A stretch of 64,000 nucleotides of DNA from Aedoeadaptatus ivorii (GCF_900638585.1 NZ_LR134523.1:1152501-1216500), one strand, 5' to 3'. Positions 1-8,124 are shown, counted from the stretch's first letter. A program made the numbers and translations. Notes: generated from the sequence alone by a model not told the origin.

Positions 1-372
1 AAGTTCATCACCTTTTTTAACATTTGCATAATCTGGTCGAATATCCATAAGGCTTGCAATTGACTTTCTCGACTTGCCAACTGCATAGCTTTGAAACAGT
101 TCTCCAACTTGATAAAACAGCATAACTGCAACACCTTCAGGATACTCACCAATAAAAAATGCACCAATTGTTGCAATACTCATTAAAAAACTTTCATCGA
201 AAACTTGACCTTTAAAAATATTTTTTACAGCTCTTTTTACAACATCTCCACCTACAATAATGTAACTTATTATAAAGAGAGCAATCTGTAACCATTCGTT
301 ATTTAAACTAAGCAATACTGCTGTAGCTAACACGGCTGCACCAATAATTATTCGCCATAGTCGTTTTGTCAT
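1..372 (-). CDS. Heavy-metal P1B-type ATPase, N-terminal part (gene runs off the left edge)
   Basis: The reading frame is open from an ATG at 372 to the left edge, giving about 124 residues that start MTKRLWRIIIGAAVLATAVL. It shows hydrophobic segments and then an MLFYQVGELFQSYAVGKSR-like stretch typical of the first membrane helices and cytosolic linker of CadA/ZntA exporters (Zn2+/Cd2+/Pb2+). The phosphorylation site lies outside the window. The protein has no N-terminal HMA domain. That domain is encoded separately by the gene just upstream, 15 bp away, so metal delivery is split from the pump. It is the last visible gene of an operon led by a CadC-type repressor. Family assignment is confident; the exact metal is inferred from the regulator. 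Confidence 0.85.
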   Translation of the reverse strand, partial: MTKRLWRIIIGAAVLATAVLLSLNNEWLQIALFIISYIIVGGDVVKRAVKNIFKGQVFDESFLMSIATIGAFFIGEYPEGVAVMLFYQVGELFQSYAVGKSRKSIASLMDIRPDYANVKKGDEL

Positions 373-387
373 ACTAAATAGCCTCCT

Positions 388-609
388 TTAAGCCTTTTTC
401 ATAGTTGTATCGGGTTCGATTTTTTTAACTATTTTTTCGGCCTCTGCTATTATTGTTGGCATTTTTTCATCCTCACCATCAATAACGAGTTTTGTGGTCA
501 TAAAGTTAACAGTAGCTTCTTTCACTCCATCAAGCTCATTAATAGCCTTTTCCATTTTTGCCGCGCAATTTGCACAATCTAAACCTTCAAGTATAAATTT
601 CTTTTTCAT
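388..609 (-). CDS. HMA-domain metallochaperone, copy 1 (73 aa)
   Basis: This is a small soluble heavy-metal-associated domain protein covering one complete fold. The metal-binding motif is GLDCANC, with Cys12 and Cys15, near the N-terminus. A Cys-x2-Cys HMA protein next to a CadA-like pump and a CadC-like repressor probably carries or buffers Zn/Cd for the pump, which lacks its own HMA domain. The start ATG at 609 follows a strong AGGAGG ribosome binding site. It is identical in protein sequence to the second copy at 725-946 because both lie in a recent tandem duplication. Confidence 0.9.
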   Translation of the reverse strand: MKKKFILEGLDCANCAAKMEKAINELDGVKEATVNFMTTKLVIDGEDEKMPTIIAEAEKIVKKIEPDTTMKKA

Positions 610-628
610 TATTAAATCCTCCTAAATA

Positions 629-709
629 TTATTCGTTATTTAAACTAAGCAATACTGCTGTAGCTAACACGGCTGCACCAATAATTATTCGCCATAGTCG
701 TTTTGTCAT
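629..709 (-). pseudogene. Duplicated 5' stub of the P-type ATPase gene (26 codons)
   Basis: The first 26 codons of the ATPase gene at 372 are repeated exactly here, beginning with ATG at 709. The copy is then cut by the duplication breakpoint and meets a TAA at 629-631. The peptide would be MTKRLWRIIIGAAVLATAVL plus six residues, i.e. one transmembrane helix and no function expected. It lies between the two HMA copies and is a by-product of the 337-bp duplication. Confidence 0.9.
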
Positions 710-724
710 ACTAAATAGCCTCCT

Positions 725-946
725 TTAAGCCTTTTTCATAGTTGTATCGGGTTCGATTTTTTTAACTATTTTTTCGGCCTCTGCTATTATTGTTGGCATT
801 TTTTCATCCTCACCATCAATAACGAGTTTTGTGGTCATAAAGTTAACAGTAGCTTCTTTCACTCCATCAAGCTCATTAATAGCCTTTTCCATTTTTGCCG
901 CGCAATTTGCACAATCTAAACCTTCAAGTATAAATTTCTTTTTCAT
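725..946 (-). CDS. HMA-domain metallochaperone, copy 2 (73 aa)
   Basis: Same 73-residue protein as the gene at 388-609, with the GLDCANC metal-binding motif. The open frame extends upstream to 1021, but the ATG at 946 matches the other copy and has a GAGG ribosome binding site, so 946 is chosen. A single base differs in the Shine-Dalgarno region (TGAGG here, GGAGG in the other copy), so the duplicate nearest the ATPase may be better translated. It is first after the repressor gene in the operon. Confidence 0.88.
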   Translation of the reverse strand: MKKKFILEGLDCANCAAKMEKAINELDGVKEATVNFMTTKLVIDGEDEKMPTIIAEAEKIVKKIEPDTTMKKA

Positions 947-1091
947 TATTAAATCCTCATAAATATTATTTGTAATTTTATTTTGAATACTACAAGTCTT
1001 TTTCAAATTTTCTTGAAGCATTGCTCATTTGAAATGAAGACTTAAATATATTCCCAAATATCTTCAAAAAATATTCTATTCTACCGCATTA

Positions 1092-1460
1092 CTACTTCTC
1101 GTTGATATGAATTAGACCTTGGTCAAATATTTCTCTTACATGATCATCAACTAATGAATAATATACTACTTTGCCTTCTTTTCTGTTTTTCACTAAATTA
1201 GCTTGTTTTAAAACTCTCAGCTGATGGGAAATTGCTGATTGTGTCATGTTAAGTAATACAGCGATATCACAAACACACATTTCAGCTTCATGTAAAGCCC
1301 ATAATATCCTGATTCGTGTTGAATCTCCAAATACTTTAAATAATTCTGCTAGATCATAAAGGCTTTCTTCTTGAGGCATTTTATCTCTAACTTGATTTAC
1401 AATATCCTCATGAATTACATTGCAGTCACATCTTTCAATTGAATTAAATTTTTTAGTCAT
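1092..1460 (-). CDS. ArsR/SmtB-family metal-sensing repressor, CadC-like (122 aa)
   Basis: This winged-helix repressor is released from DNA by metal ions. Two complete metal sites are readable. The CadC-type alpha-3 site has Cys62 and Cys64 (EMCVCD) plus an N-terminal Cys11/Cys13 pair. The SmtB/CzrA-type alpha-5 zinc site reads D105-x-H107-x10-H118-x2-E121. The recognition helix is TQSAISHQLRVL. It is the first gene of the operon with the HMA proteins and the P-type ATPase, and should autoregulate it in response to Cd/Pb/Zn. The ATG at 1460 follows a GGAGG site. Carrying both site types resembles CadC rather than CzrA or ArsR. Confidence 0.9.
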   Translation of the reverse strand: MTKKFNSIERCDCNVIHEDIVNQVRDKMPQEESLYDLAELFKVFGDSTRIRILWALHEAEMCVCDIAVLLNMTQSAISHQLRVLKQANLVKNRKEGKVVYYSLVDDHVREIFDQGLIHINEK

Positions 1461-1525
1461 ATTATGACCTCCTTTTAAATCATTTCATCTGAATACTTGG
1501 ACAATCATTCATACGTTGTATATTT

Positions 1526-1554
1526 ATTATATTATTGTTTTTCTCTTGTGTCAA
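1526..1554 (-). promoter_or_regulatory. Consensus sigma-A promoter of the metal-resistance operon
   Basis: On the minus strand TTGACA (1549-1554) and TATAAT (1526-1531) are both perfect and 17 bp apart. The promoter lies 66 bp upstream of the repressor start. A perfect promoter under a metal-released repressor is the usual arrangement. A TGAAT/ATTCA pair further downstream could be part of an operator, but its spacing does not match the usual 12-2-12 site. Confidence 0.85.
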
Positions 1555-1594
1555 TAGTTATATGAGAATTTATTCAGGTGTTTTTTTATATTAT

Positions 1595-1758
1595 TTAAAA
1601 TATCTCAAAAACATCTACTAAGACATTTGTACAGTCCTTTCTCGGTATCCTGTTCCATACATATCCTTTAAACAAATCCTTAAAAATAAAGACTTCTCCT
1701 TCGTACAAGTTTTCGGTTTCTTTAATAGCTTCATCTAACAGCTTATTACATCACTCAT
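1595..1758 (-). pseudogene. DUF1413-type small protein, frameshifted remnant
   Basis: A GGAG ribosome binding site precedes an ATG at 1758, but the frame stops after seven codons. One frame over, the sequence reads KLLDEAIKETENLYEGEVF and then a conserved FKDLFKGY-x-WNRIPRK segment, the signature of DUF1413 proteins, before running into an unrelated tail and TAA at 1595. The gene has at least one frameshift near its start and has lost its C-terminal part. In my recollection DUF1413 genes often accompany mobile elements of anaerobic Firmicutes, which fits the recombinases beside it. Confidence 0.75.
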
Positions 1759-1837
1759 GTGGTCAACTCCTTATCAATAACCTTATAAACAACATTTTTG
1801 ATAATATCACATGTATAAATCATGTAAAAGTCAATGC

Positions 1838-1880
1838 AAAAACCGCCAATCAAGAGAACCTAACTCTTAATTGACGGTTT
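1838..1880 (-). terminator. Rho-independent terminator after the recombinase remnant
   Basis: On the minus strand AAACCGTCAATTAAGAG pairs with CTCTTGATTGGCGGTTT (G-U pairs allowed) around an 8-base loop, followed by a T-run. It lies just after the stop of the recombinase fragment. Confidence 0.8.
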
Positions 1881-1894
1881 ATATTAGTATTAAA

Positions 1895-1994
1895 TCATAC
1901 TTCCATTTCAATTCCAGATTTAAAGCATATTACAAAGTGGTCATCATAAACACTAACATTCTGGATAATCTTCCTTACTAGGGTATCATCATAT
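1895..1994 (-). pseudogene. C-terminal fragment of another serine recombinase
   Basis: The minus strand reads YDDTLVRKIIQNVSVYDDHF and then VICFKSGIEMEV before a stop. This is clearly homologous to the last ~32 residues of the recombinase at 2117-3682 ([18 protein letters not shown] and then [11 protein letters not shown]) but is not identical to it. Only this tail survives. It shows that a further recombinase gene once stood here, so the locus has been remodelled by repeated insertion or recombination. Confidence 0.8.
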
Positions 1995-2116
1995 GTTTAA
2001 AATATAAAACGAAATTTATTCAAACAAAACCATAAACTGAACTTTCAATCCAATCTTGTAGTAGGTCATATGTCATGTATTATATAAAGCAAAAACAGCC
2101 CTATATCTAGAGCTGT

Positions 2117-3682
2117 CTATTTGCTAATCTCGAATTCCAATCCTGATTTGAATATCACTTTAAGCTTCTTTTCATATACTACTATCTTATCTACTAGTTT
2201 CCTTACTAAATCTTCATCGTATCTTTCTATTTCTAATTCTTGATTGTCTAAAAATCCTTCTAATTCCTTTAGTCTACTTTGTTCATTCTTCTCCTCCGCT
2301 AAATCTAGAAGTATCTTTTCTTTCTCATTCCTTAGCTCTTCCACCCTATTTGCAAGGTCTGTGTAGTCTTTCTTGGCATTAGCAACTCTTAAAAGTTCTT
2401 CTTGAACCGCCAGCATTTCTTTGTCTATCTCTTCTATTCCACTACTTCCATCACCTGTGATGGCTTTTTCTATATTCTCTTTTATTATTTCTTTTAATTC
2501 ACTACTTTCAGAAATAAGCTGATTGATGGCTTCCACAACCGCCTCTTGTAGATCAGTCTCTTTTATGGTTCTTGCATGGCAGGCATCTGGTCCATGGGTT
2601 ACTCTTGTACAACATCTCCAAACAGTATATTTCTTTCCTCTATTATTCCATGCTATTCTCCTGTAAATATCCCCACATTTAGAGCAGTAGACAATACTTG
2701 AAAGAGCGTATTTGCTGGAATAAATTCTTCTCTTTCCTTTGCCGCTCACCATATTAGCTCGTCTATCCATTTCTTCTTGGACTCGCATGAAGATTTCTTT
2801 TGGTATGATGGCTTCGTGACTATTTTCTACATAATATTGAGGTGCAATTCCATCATTCTTTACCCTTTTCTTATTTAGGAAATCTACAGTATAAGTCTTT
2901 TGTAAGAGGGCATCCCCCATGTATTTCTCATTAGTTAATATTTGATTGAGGTTTGATATATGCCACTTCTTATTCCCTGCCCCATTTACTATCTTGTCTT
3001 TCTCAAGCCCTTCCTTTATATCTCGTAGGCTTGCTCCTTCTAAATATTCTCTGTAGATTCTTTTTATAATTTTTGCTTCTTCAGGAACGATGACAAGTTT
3101 TCCCTCTTCGTCTTTTGTATAGCCTAAAAACCTATTATGATTTACCTGGACTTGACCTTGTTGAAATCTATATTGAAAGCCTAGCTTCACATTTTGTGAT
3201 AAGGACTGACTCTCCTGTTGGGCAAGAGATGCCATAATGGTAAGGAGGACTTCTCCCTTGGCATCCATAGTGTTGATGTTTTCTTTTTCAAAGTAAACTG
3301 GGATGTTATTCTCTTTTAGTTTTCTAATATACTTTAAGCAGTCTAGTGTATTTCTAGCAAACCTCGATATGGACTTTGTGATGATGTAGTCTATGTTTCC
3401 TTCCATGGCTTCTTCAATCATTTTATTAAAGCCAGCTCTTTTCTTGGTATAGGTTCCACTGATTCCTTCATCAGAAAAAACTCCCGCAAATTCCCATTCT
3501 GGATTTTTCTTAATATAGTTTGTGTAATGTTCTACTTGAGTGTCATAAGAAGTTGCCTGTTCATCACTATCTGTTGATACCCTTGCATAGGCAGCTACTC
3601 TTAGTTTCTTCTTTTCTGATTCCTTGATGGAATTTCCTTTTTTCTTCTTCGCTGGTATTACTATGACCTTGCTATTCATCAT
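2117..3682 (-). CDS. Large serine recombinase A (521 aa)
   Basis: This is a site-specific recombinase of the large serine (TndX/CcrA-like) family. The N-terminal resolvase catalytic domain (about 28-175) has [11 protein letters not shown] with the nucleophilic Ser, DEGISGT, and SRFARNTLD with the conserved arginines. A recombinase domain (about 180-290) follows, then a zinc ribbon (CSKCGD ... WRCC ... CHA, about 333-370) and a Glu/Lys-rich coiled coil (about 395-490). It is the last gene of a three-recombinase operon and overlaps the middle gene by 11 bp (start at 3682), implying translational coupling. It probably excises and integrates the element carrying the metal-resistance and MATE genes. 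Confidence 0.93.
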   Translation of the reverse strand: MMNSKVIVIPAKKKKGNSIKESEKKKLRVAAYARVSTDSDEQATSYDTQVEHYTNYIKKNPEWEFAGVFSDEGISGTYTKKRAGFNKMIEEAMEGNIDYIITKSISRFARNTLDCLKYIRKLKENNIPVYFEKENINTMDAKGEVLLTIMASLAQQESQSLSQNVKLGFQYRFQQGQVQVNHNRFLGYTKDEEGKLVIVPEEAKIIKRIYREYLEGASLRDIKEGLEKDKIVNGAGNKKWHISNLNQILTNEKYMGDALLQKTYTVDFLNKKRVKNDGIAPQYYVENSHEAIIPKEIFMRVQEEMDRRANMVSGKGKRRIYSSKYALSSIVYCSKCGDIYRRIAWNNRGKKYTVWRCCTRVTHGPDACHARTIKETDLQEAVVEAINQLISESSELKEIIKENIEKAITGDGSSGIEEIDKEMLAVQEELLRVANAKKDYTDLANRVEELRNEKEKILLDLAEEKNEQSRLKELEGFLDNQELEIERYDEDLVRKLVDKIVVYEKKLKVIFKSGLEFEISK

Positions 3683-4088
3683 CTATCACCTCGATTAAAT
3701 TGTACTTGTGGCTTGCTCGTTCAAAGGGATCTATGGGCAAATTCTCTTCCTTCTTATATCTAAACTTGCAAGGAACTTTAATAATCTCTTCTTCCTTTTC
3801 CCAAACTCGTCCCATGGCCACTGCCCTTTCCTTTAACATTTGACCTGCCTTTTCAAAACTTTCTCTATCTATTATCTTGGGATAGATTTCGTTTCCTAAA
3901 TATTTTTCATTAGTCAACATTCTTTTGACACTGGAGCTGTTTTTCTTCAAGCCTGCAAGGTCTGCTGACTTTATAAGAGCATTGCCAGCAAGATAGTTTT
4001 TAAAGATTTTTCTTATATTCTCCGCTTCTGTTTCTTGAACTTCTAATCTTCCATCTCTTATGGTATAGCCATAGCATAACCTAGACAT
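3672..4088 (-). CDS. Small recombinase-domain protein without catalytic domain (138 aa)
   Basis: The sequence matches the middle (recombinase) domain of large serine recombinases: [20 protein letters not shown], then [11 protein letters not shown] and [10 protein letters not shown]. It has no resolvase catalytic domain, no Ser nucleophile and no zinc ribbon. It overlaps recombinase B upstream by 8 bp and recombinase A downstream by 11 bp, so the three are made together. It may act as a DNA-binding or directionality partner. It could instead be a decayed recombinase, but it has an intact frame, its own ATG and tight coupling. Confidence 0.82.
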   Translation of the reverse strand: MSRLCYGYTIRDGRLEVQETEAENIRKIFKNYLAGNALIKSADLAGLKKNSSSVKRMLTNEKYLGNEIYPKIIDRESFEKAGQMLKERAVAMGRVWEKEEEIIKVPCKFRYKKEENLPIDPFERASHKYNLIEVIDDE

Positions 4089-5643
4089 CTTCTTTCACTT
4101 CCTCTCTTAATACAAGTCCACACTTTAAATGAAAATCAAGAGTCTCTCTATTAACAACCTGAATGTGGTCTATAATTTCTTCAAACAAGTCACCTTCAAA
4201 GCGATCTGTCAGTTCACTTTTTCCTAAGATTCCTATTAGCTTTTCAAGTTCTCTTATTTCTTCATCATTTCCAAGGATGGCTTTTTTACTTCTTTCCTTT
4301 TCCCTGAGTAGATAACTTTCTTCACTTGAAATTTCACTGCTTTCTTTTGCGTAAATACTTGCATCTAAAACTCCCGAAGTTATTAGTTTATTTAGAACCT
4401 CTTTTCTTTCCTTTAGTTTTTCTAAGCTTTCTTCTATTTTATTTATCTTCTCTACTTCTTCCTTGCTGTCCACTCTCTTTAAGGATTCTAAAAGCGGTGT
4501 AAGGATATTATCTTTTCCAAAGATTAGCTTGTTTACTAAAGTCACAAATGCCAGTTTTATGTCCTTGTCTTTTATAAACTTCATAGAACACTTATTAATA
4601 TTTTTAAGGTGTTCACTGCAAGTCCAAGCTATATATTTATTTTTGCCATTATAGTGGTGTCTTCTTTTAAAGGTTGAACCACACTCTCCACACTTGATTT
4701 TCCCCGATAGGCTATATCTATTTTGGTATCTTTTAGTGTTTTCTCCATTTCCTTTTGCTATAGCCCTTATCTTTATTAGGTCTTGTACTTTTTCAAAGTC
4801 CTCTCGACTTACAATGGCTTCATGGTTATCTATTATTTTATACTGGTCTTCTTCTCCCTTATTTTTATGCCTCTTGTAAGTATCGTCTGTATAGGTCTTT
4901 TGGTAGATGACGTCGCCTATATATTTTTCATTTTTTAAGATTCCATTTATAGTCGACCCGTGCCAGCTTGCTCCTTTTTGTCCTTTAATCTTTCTTTTAT
5001 TTAGGTTCTCTGCTATTTTATGTGTTCCCTTACCTGCAAGATACTGTTCAAATATTTCTTTTATGATTTTTCCTTCTTCTTCATTCACTACCATCTTTCC
5101 GTCTATATTCTCATAGCCATAAGGTGGGCTTGAAATAATAAACGTTCCATTTTGAAATCTTTTCTTTATGGACCATTTGTTATTTTCTGATATAGACCTG
5201 GACTCACTTTCTGCAAGGGATGAAAGTATGGATAACATCAACTCGCTTTCCATGGTTCTTGTATCAATGTTTTCTTTTTCAAAATAGATACCAATGTTTA
5301 AATCAAGGAGTCTTCTTACGATTTCCAAACAATCTGTCGTGTTTCTTGCAAGCCTTGAGATGGATTTAGTTAGGATAAAGTCTATTTTTCCGTCTTCACA
5401 GTCTTTTAGCATTTTTAGAAGTCCATCCCTGCATTCTTTCTTGGTTCCAGTGATGCCTTCATCAAAGTATAAACCTGCAAAAGTATATGAATTGTCCTCT
5501 GCAATCATCTTTTCGTAGTGTGCCTTTTGCGTTTTAAGACTCACAAGCTGAGCTTCCTCATCAGTCGATACTCTTGCATAGGCAGCAACTCTTAATGTAG
5601 ATTCTTCTTTTTGATTTGCTTCTATTTTTGTTATCTTTTTCAT
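4081..5643 (-). CDS. Large serine recombinase B (520 aa)
   Basis: First gene of the recombinase operon, with ATG at 5643 behind GGAGG. The catalytic domain (about 17-165) carries YARVSTDEEAQ, DEGITGT and SRLARNTTD. The recombinase domain has YGYENIDGK and LKNEKYIGD. A zinc ribbon (CGECGSTFKRRHHYNGK ... WTCSEH ... CSM) and a long Glu/Lys-rich coiled coil (about 385-470) follow. It is paralogous to recombinase A but clearly diverged, like the CcrA/CcrB pair of SCC elements, where both enzymes are needed for excision. The analogy is inference; membership of the large serine recombinase family is clear. Confidence 0.93.
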   Translation of the reverse strand: MKKITKIEANQKEESTLRVAAYARVSTDEEAQLVSLKTQKAHYEKMIAEDNSYTFAGLYFDEGITGTKKECRDGLLKMLKDCEDGKIDFILTKSISRLARNTTDCLEIVRRLLDLNIGIYFEKENIDTRTMESELMLSILSSLAESESRSISENNKWSIKKRFQNGTFIISSPPYGYENIDGKMVVNEEEGKIIKEIFEQYLAGKGTHKIAENLNKRKIKGQKGASWHGSTINGILKNEKYIGDVIYQKTYTDDTYKRHKNKGEEDQYKIIDNHEAIVSREDFEKVQDLIKIRAIAKGNGENTKRYQNRYSLSGKIKCGECGSTFKRRHHYNGKNKYIAWTCSEHLKNINKCSMKFIKDKDIKLAFVTLVNKLIFGKDNILTPLLESLKRVDSKEEVEKINKIEESLEKLKERKEVLNKLITSGVLDASIYAKESSEISSEESYLLREKERSKKAILGNDEEIRELEKLIGILGKSELTDRFEGDLFEEIIDHIQVVNRETLDFHLKCGLVLREEVKEDV

Positions 5644-5702
5644 CCATTCAACCTCCTTTCTGCTAATGCTATATTCCCGTACAAATGAGTATATATCAAG
5701 TC

Positions 5703-5912
5703 TTATAGCAATAATTCTGAAAGAATAGGTCTGAATCTTTTAATGTTTTCTCTTCTAATTTTCCTATATTCTTCAAGGCTAATTTCATCTAAAAGAAAGA
5801 GATCCTGGATAAATTTATCCGATAGATAAAAGTTAAGCTCTGCCTTTAAATCACTTTCAGTATATTCAGTCTTTACAACTTCTTTTTCACCTTCAAACTT
5901 CTCTACTCTCAT
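5703..5912 (-). CDS. Small SHOCT-like protein (69 aa)
   Basis: The C-terminal half, DKFIQDLFLLDEISLEEYRK, has the pattern of a SHOCT-like helical hairpin (hydrophobic helix, x-I-S-x-EEY, basic helix), often found on mobile elements next to recombinases. The N-terminal half is charged and probably flexible. It lies 59 bp upstream of recombinase B in the same direction, with a GGAGG site before ATG 5912, so it may be the true first gene of the recombinase operon. Function is unknown; a recombination accessory role is only suggested by position. Confidence 0.65.
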   Translation of the reverse strand: MRVEKFEGEKEVVKTEYTESDLKAELNFYLSDKFIQDLFLLDEISLEEYRKIRRENIKRFRPILSELLL

Positions 5913-6519
5913 ACTCCACCTCCTATATCACAGGCAAAGAAATCAAGCCTATTTTTAACCTAATTTTCTTTCCTCTATATTCCTTAGGACAAAGGAAGTG
6001 TTTTTGAGTAAAAATTAAATAATTAAAAAATTTAGATGAAAAAGATCTATCAGTATTCCTGTACGAATACCAATAGGTCAAATATAATATTTGATTTTTA
6101 TGTAATGATTCTGTTCTTTAAGGAGGGTCTCAAACTTTCTCTATTTGGATACAATTTAATGCTTTATTTTTAGAATGAAATTTTGTGATTTTGCACATCC
6201 CTTTTTAAAAGTGTTAAAATGTATGTAAAATATTGATTTTTATCTACCAATATCAGATGAGTATTCTTTTACTATAAGGTTTTCTGTTTTTCAGTCTTCA
6301 TGTATGCTTGTAAGTTCAAGGAACAAAAAAAGAGGACTCCTGCTCTTGGGCATGGTTAGTCCTCTAAAATGAATGAAACTCTTTCTGATAAGAATTATAT
6401 TTAATTTTTTAACTGAGTTATCTAGCTTATAAACAGCGTAAACCAAAGAAAAAAGGTAAATTTACTTTAATTATATTTATTTGCATATTTCCCTCCATTC
6501 TTTTAAATAAACCCACTTA
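5913..6519. other. AT-rich intergenic region with a near-palindrome
   Basis: No convincing gene is visible in these 607 bases. The notable sequence is GTATTCCTGTACGAATAC at 6053-6070, an 18-bp near-palindrome with arms GTATTC/GAATAC. A related ATTCCCGTACAAAT occurs at 5673-5686, directly upstream of the recombinase operon. These are candidate operator or recombinase-binding sites. The MATE gene's terminator lies at 6324-6365. Confidence 0.4.
6324..6365 (-). terminator. Rho-independent terminator downstream of the MATE gene
   Basis: On the minus strand AGAGGACT and AGTCCTCT form an 8-bp stem followed by seven T residues. It is 155 bp past the MATE stop codon. Confidence 0.8.
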
Positions 6520-7720
6520 TTATTCATTACTTGAATTTTTCAAACTAATTTTATCCATCCTATTTAATTCCCCAAACATCATTACTACACCAACTATTAT
6601 CATAATTAAATCTACAAGTGGTTCTGCAAACCATACTGCTTTAACTCCAAATATCATTGGTAAAATAATCATAGCAGGTACGAATAAAAATAACTGCCTT
6701 AGCATGACTATTATGCCAGCTTTTTTAGCGTTTCCTATTGATTGGAAGAATGTTATAGTCATTACCATTACTCCATATAGGATAAAGATAGAATAAAATA
6801 GTCTAAAGTTCCCTATTCCCTGAGTTATAATACTTTCTTCTACTCCAAATAAAGAAAGTATATTCTTTGAAAATGCTAATGCTGGTATCCAAAATATTGA
6901 TGCAAGAACTAATCCTCCGATAGAAAATACTTTCATAGCTTCTTTTACTCTGTCGGATTTTTTCGCTCCAAAATTTGTACCAACTACAGGTTGTAAACCT
7001 TGACTCATTCCCCAAAGTGGAATGAATGAAAAGGCATATATTCTAAGTGTTGCTGCCATCAAGATAGCATTTGTATCTCCGCCATATTTAAATGACATTT
7101 TATATAGCATTGTTTGTTGAATCATAAATAAAATTTGCATCATCATAGCAGATGACCCTACGCCAAACATTTCTTTTTTTATTTCCTGATCAGGTTTGAT
7201 TTTATTTATTTTTACTGCTTTACTTTTATATTTGAAGTAATGGAGTGTTATTATCGCTTGAACAAATTGTGTTGTAATAGTTGCAAGTGCAGCCCCTTCT
7301 ATTGCGTATTTTCCCATTAATTTCATTAGAATGGGATCAAGAATGATATTCAGTAAAGCTCCAAGTCCCATTATCATCATGGCTTTTTTCATTAATCCTT
7401 CTCCACGCATAACCATGTTTGCTGATTGAGTAAAGTTTACAAATAAAGAACCAATAAAAATTACTCGTAAATATCTGATACCATATTCTTTAATTTCTCC
7501 ACTTGCTCCAACCATATCTAAAAAATGTGGTGCAAGTAAAATTCCGCCTATTGTAATAATTGATGAGAATAGAATAACCCAAAAGATTAAATTCCCCATA
7601 ATTTTATCAACTGTTTTTTTGTCGCCCTTTCCTATAGCTCTTGATAAAACCGATGCTGAACCTACACCAATAAGTGTAGATACACCACTATTGAAAAATG
7701 TAAGTGGCATAGCTACACCA
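6520..7720 (-). pseudogene. MATE-family multidrug/Na+ antiporter, 5'-truncated
   Basis: About 399 residues of a multi-helix MATE exporter are present, from GVAMPLTFFNSGVSTLIGVG (usually around residue 50-60 of such proteins) to the normal C-terminus. The first helices are missing: upstream of the GVAMPL codons (about 7716) the sequence abruptly becomes GC-rich chromosomal-type DNA in a different gene. The frame continues by chance to an alternative start at 7737, but those residues (MSVSPC) are not MATE sequence. MATE proteins need all 12 helices, so this copy is probably non-functional. The internal fold is otherwise intact, so the truncation looks recent. Confidence 0.85.
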
Positions 7721-7728
7721 CAGGGGGA
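7714..7728. other. Breakpoint between AT-rich acquired DNA and GC-rich chromosome
   Basis: Left of about 7720 codons are AT-rich and encode MATE; right of it codons are GC-rich and encode the tail of an unrelated plus-strand gene. Both genes lack their 5' portion at the same point. A simple insertion would leave each flanking chromosomal gene interrupted once and the element end intact, so this implies a deletion, an element-internal recombination or an assembly join. There is no obvious terminal repeat. Confidence 0.75.
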
Positions 7729-8110
7729 AACGGACATTAGCGTGGAGGAATCCCGCCGCCTGCCCTACTTGCAAACCGGCGACGTCTTTATTTCCTCCTC
7801 GCACCTGGGCCGCACCACCTTCGCCCGCATCCGCATGGCGAGAACCACCTCCCCCCACACGGAAAATCCCTTCGACGAGCTGAAAAAGGTCAAGACCGCC
7901 TCCCAAGACCAACTCCTGAAAGCGGCGGCGGAACTCTTCCCCATCTCCACGGCCAACGACATCCTCGCCGTGCTGCCGGAGCTGGAAAAGCGCGGCCTCT
8001 CCTTTACCAGAGAAGGCCTTATCAGCGCCCTGGACCAATTGGCAGAAGAAGGAAAAATCCAACGCAGCGTGGATTTTTTAGGCAACAGCAAATACGAGAT
8101 GGTGGAATAA
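7722..8110 (+). pseudogene. 3' fragment of a GC-rich chromosomal gene (about 129 C-terminal residues)
   Basis: From QGETDISVEESRRLPYLQTG to the TAA at 8110 the codons are GC-rich. The segment YLQTGDVFISSSHLGRTTFARI resembles the last beta-hairpin region of HerA/DUF87-type P-loop ATPases, and the rest (ELFPISTANDILAVLPELEK onward) looks like a helical winged-helix tail. That identification is tentative. The 5' part is missing at the 7720 breakpoint. A chance frame starting at 7619 within the antisense of MATE is not its real start. A strong terminator follows at 8125-8153. Confidence 0.6.
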
Positions 8111-8124
8111 GAAATAGCGTGGAC

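Larger units (their letters stand above)
294..967. repeat. Tandem direct duplication, 337-bp unit x2
   Basis: Bases 294-630 and 631-967 are near-identical direct repeats offset by exactly 337 bp. Each unit holds one complete HMA gene plus the first 26 codons of the ATPase gene. The copies diverge only at their outer end (the SD base and the last few bases). The junction near 631 shows only a short ATT/ATTCG-type microhomology, so the duplication looks recent and microhomology-mediated. Confidence 0.92.

Noticed and set aside
1480-1525. SmtB/CadC-type 12-2-12 operator downstream of the metal-operon promoter
   Set aside because: TGAA and TTCA half-sites are present but 14 bases apart, not the expected 6, so the operator is not called.
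7619-8110. 163-aa plus-strand ORF spanning the 7,720 breakpoint as one intact gene
   Set aside because: Its first ~34 residues are the antisense of the MATE gene in AT-rich DNA. Only the part after the breakpoint is protein-like, so it is a chimera of two truncated genes.
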